Positions 52,061 through 53,995 of a stretch of 53,995 nucleotides of DNA are shown piece after piece (positions within the stretch are counted from its first letter, which is position 1; each line of letters starts with the position of its first letter). Under the pieces are notes generated by a model. That model searched no databases and was not told the DNA's origin. It worked only from the letters and a program-made list of their open reading frames with translations. The translations under genes were made by a program, and so were the position numbers. Source of the stretch: Acidisphaera sp. S103. GTDB lineage: Bacteria; Pseudomonadota; Alphaproteobacteria; Acetobacterales; Acetobacteraceae. The DNA lies in assembly GCF_009765975.1 (NCBI RefSeq), contig NZ_LMUJ01000063.1, forward strand, positions 230,288 through 284,282, read 5' to 3'.

Positions 52061-53974
52061 ATGATCAGTCAATTCCGCCGCTACTCCGAGTCCTGGATCG
52101 CCCGGATATTCTTCCTCATCATGGCGGTGTCGTTCGTCGGCTGGGGGATCAGTGGCGAGATCTTCCGCATGATGGGCGCGCCAACCTGGCTCGCCAAGGT
52201 GGGGGGCGAGACGATCGAAATCCCGACTTTCCAGGCCGAATACCAGCGCGCTTTGACGCAGCAGACCCGCGATTTGCCCTCTGGTCAGGAGGTGACGGCC
52301 GGTCTGCGGCGTCAGGTCGGCCAGCAGACGCTTGAACGGCTGATCGCGCAGGCCGCCCTCGGCATCGAATTGAGCGATATGCGGATCGTCACGCCGGACG
52401 CTGCGCTGGCCGCCCAGGTCCGCGCCATGCCGGCGTTCCGGGACTCCAGCGGCAAGTTCAGCCGAACGGCGTTCGACGCCGCGCTGCAGAACGCCGGCTA
52501 CACCGAACCGCGGTTCCTCGCGCAGCTTCGCTCCGACATCGCCCAGCAGCAGTTGCTGTCGGTGGTCGGCGGTTCGGCCGCCGCGCCGGATGCCGAGGTG
52601 AAGCCGCTGTATGAAATGGAGTTCGAGAAACGCTCCGCCGACATGGCGTTCTTTCCGCTGTCCGCCGCGCCGGAACCGCCCGCCCCCGACGACGCGGCGC
52701 TGACCCGCTGGTATGAGAATCACAAGGACAGCTACACCACCCCGGAATACCGCCGCATCAAGGCGGTCGAGTTGTCCCCGGACTCCCTGGCATCGGAGAT
52801 CAAGATCACCGACGCCGACCTGCAAGCGGCCTTCGAGGAGCACAAAACCGACTACCAGACCGAGGCAAAGCGGTCGGCCGAGGTCATCTCCACCCAGGAT
52901 GAGGCGAAGGCCCGCACCCTGGCCGAGACATGGCGCGGCGGTGTGGACTGGGCCGGGATGCAGGCGGCGGCGAAGGCGACCAGTGCCTCCGCCATCACTC
53001 AGGACGATGCGACCCAGGTGCAGTTCCCCGATCCGGACCTGGCGAAAGCGGTATTCGCCGCCCAGGTGAACGCGGTGTCGGACCCGGTGAAAGGCCAACT
53101 CGGCTGGTTCGTGGTGAAGGTGACGAAAGCCACCGGCGGCACCACCACCACCTGGGAGCAGGTTAAGGATTCTCTCCGCGCCCGGGTGCTCGCCAGCAAG
53201 GCGGCGGACCTGATCTATGACCGGGCGAACAAGCTGGACCAGTTGCTGGGGAACGGCACCAGCCTGGACAACCTGCCCAGCGACCTGGGGCTGGCCGGCG
53301 TGGCCGGGACCCTGGATTCGACCGGGAACACCCAGGCCGGCGTGCCCGCGCCGATCCCCGGACCGGCGGAGCTGAAGGCCGCGATCATCGCCGCCGCATT
53401 CCAGGCGCACCAGGGCGACCAGCCGCAACTGACCGAGGTGCAGACGCCCTCCACCGGCGGGTCGGCGTATTACGCGCTGTCGGTGGAAAGCGTGATTCCC
53501 CCCGGCGTGAAGCCGTTCGACACGGTGAAAACCCAGGTGGTGGACGATTGGAAGCAGGATCAGCGGCGCCGGAGCCAGGATAAGGCGGCGACCGCGATGA
53601 TGCTGGCGGTGCAGGGCGGGAAGACGTTCTCGGACGCCGCGACGGTCGCCGGAGTGACGCCGAAACTGAGCCCCCAGGTGACCCGGGACCAGGGCAATCC
53701 CGCGATGCCGCCGGAATTGCAGCGGCCACTGTTCGGCCTGAAGCTGAAGGAGGCAACGATGGTCGAGACCACGGAAGGCTTCGTGGTGGCGCAACTGGTT
53801 GAGATCGTGAAGCCGGATGCGGCGGCCGACAAGGCGGGCTACGATCAGGCACGTTCGGCGGTGTCCAAGTCGATCAGCAACGACCTGTCGACGGTGTTCG
53901 TCGATGCCCTGCGCCAGCGGGCCAAGCCGCAGATCAATCAGCAAGGCTTCGACAGTGTCGTCCAGGCCCAGTAA
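52061..53974 (+). CDS. PpiD/SurA-like periplasmic folding factor (parvulin-type)
   Basis: This 637-residue protein is anchored by one N-terminal membrane helix (about 12-33, WIARIFFLIMAVSFVGWG), with the rest in the periplasm. A SurA_N-type chaperone domain (about 40-170) is followed by a weak parvulin-like segment around 265-370 and a second helical chaperone part. This is the PpiD arrangement, assisting outer-membrane and secreted proteins as they leave SecYEG. It may act with the SecDF encoded upstream in the window, though the genes are not linked. The gene is complete and ends 21 bases before the window edge. Confidence 0.9.
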   Translation: MISQFRRYSESWIARIFFLIMAVSFVGWGISGEIFRMMGAPTWLAKVGGETIEIPTFQAEYQRALTQQTRDLPSGQEVTAGLRRQVGQQTLERLIAQAALGIELSDMRIVTPDAALAAQVRAMPAFRDSSGKFSRTAFDAALQNAGYTEPRFLAQLRSDIAQQQLLSVVGGSAAAPDAEVKPLYEMEFEKRSADMAFFPLSAAPEPPAPDDAALTRWYENHKDSYTTPEYRRIKAVELSPDSLASEIKITDADLQAAFEEHKTDYQTEAKRSAEVISTQDEAKARTLAETWRGGVDWAGMQAAAKATSASAITQDDATQVQFPDPDLAKAVFAAQVNAVSDPVKGQLGWFVVKVTKATGGTTTTWEQVKDSLRARVLASKAADLIYDRANKLDQLLGNGTSLDNLPSDLGLAGVAGTLDSTGNTQAGVPAPIPGPAELKAAIIAAAFQAHQGDQPQLTEVQTPSTGGSAYYALSVESVIPPGVKPFDTVKTQVVDDWKQDQRRRSQDKAATAMMLAVQGGKTFSDAATVAGVTPKLSPQVTRDQGNPAMPPELQRPLFGLKLKEATMVETTEGFVVAQLVEIVKPDAAADKAGYDQARSAVSKSISNDLSTVFVDALRQRAKPQINQQGFDSVVQAQ

Positions 53975-53995
53975 GGATCCCGTCATGGCGGGCGC

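Overview
This is a GC-rich bacterial chromosome segment. The gene set points to Alphaproteobacteria, most likely Rhodospirillales/Acetobacteraceae. The evidence is a TRAP transporter, an orphan Bug-type (TctC) binding protein, an AtuA-family pair, ClpS-ClpA, DXP-type vitamin B6 synthesis (PdxJ), a phasin and a Hint/glycosyltransferase multidomain protein. No rRNA, tRNA, CRISPR array or intact insertion sequence was seen. The placement is inferred from gene content only.

Layout. 0.2-5.4 kb: a catabolic-looking cluster (iron-type alcohol dehydrogenase, DUF3500 protein, ACMSD-like amidohydrolase) facing an MFS transporter, with a hairpin between the convergent ends. 5.5-7.6 kb: a copper-delivery operon for haem-copper oxidase assembly (ctaG, PCuAC chaperone, Sco). 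7.85-11.5 kb: secD-secF plus a Bug-type binding protein. 11.5-16.6 kb: a 1690-residue kinase-ATPase-GAF-GGDEF signalling protein. 17.2-20.1 kb: a DctPQM TRAP transporter. 20.3-24.5 kb: OsmC, a small exported protein, a divergent LysR-DUF4760-like chimera, an acyl-CoA synthetase and a GxxExxY gene framed by an inverted repeat. 25-32.4 kb: hybrid histidine kinase, pdxJ, an M19 dipeptidase, rpiA, a D,D-carboxypeptidase and a phasin. 32.8-35.6 kb: clpS-clpA. 36-40.1 kb: a tightly coupled four-gene operon (DUF5132, HMA2-like, P1B-type ATPase, EcsC). Its ATPase keeps all the catalytic motifs but has no metal ligands at the usual sites. 40.4-43.4 kb: MFS exporter, DUF1127 and SnoaL-like genes divergent from an XRE/MmyB-type regulator. 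43.4-44 kb: a MazEF-type toxin-antitoxin pair. 44-45.7 kb: AtuA and its small partner. 45.8-47.1 kb: an AT-rich island with a second EcsC gene and a scar made of fragments of a second atuA and a second dapA-like gene. 47.1-50.8 kb: a 1231-residue beta-helix/Hint/glycosyltransferase protein. 50.9-54 kb: a DapA-superfamily aldolase and a PpiD-like periplasmic folding factor.

The intergenic DNA is rich in repeats. A hairpin family with ATGGCC...GGCCAT arms occurs at about 1.49, 30.0, 35.8 and 40.1-40.4 kb. Two tandem arrays are built around it, one of 29-bp and one of about 115-bp units. The second array has copied the 3' end of the upstream ecsC gene.

The best candidates for undescribed biology are the ATPase operon without metal ligands, the Hint-glycosyltransferase fusion, the LysR-DUF4760-like chimera, the inverted-repeat-bounded GxxExxY unit and the atuA/dapA duplication scar. 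All functional calls come from reading the sequence; no database search was run.
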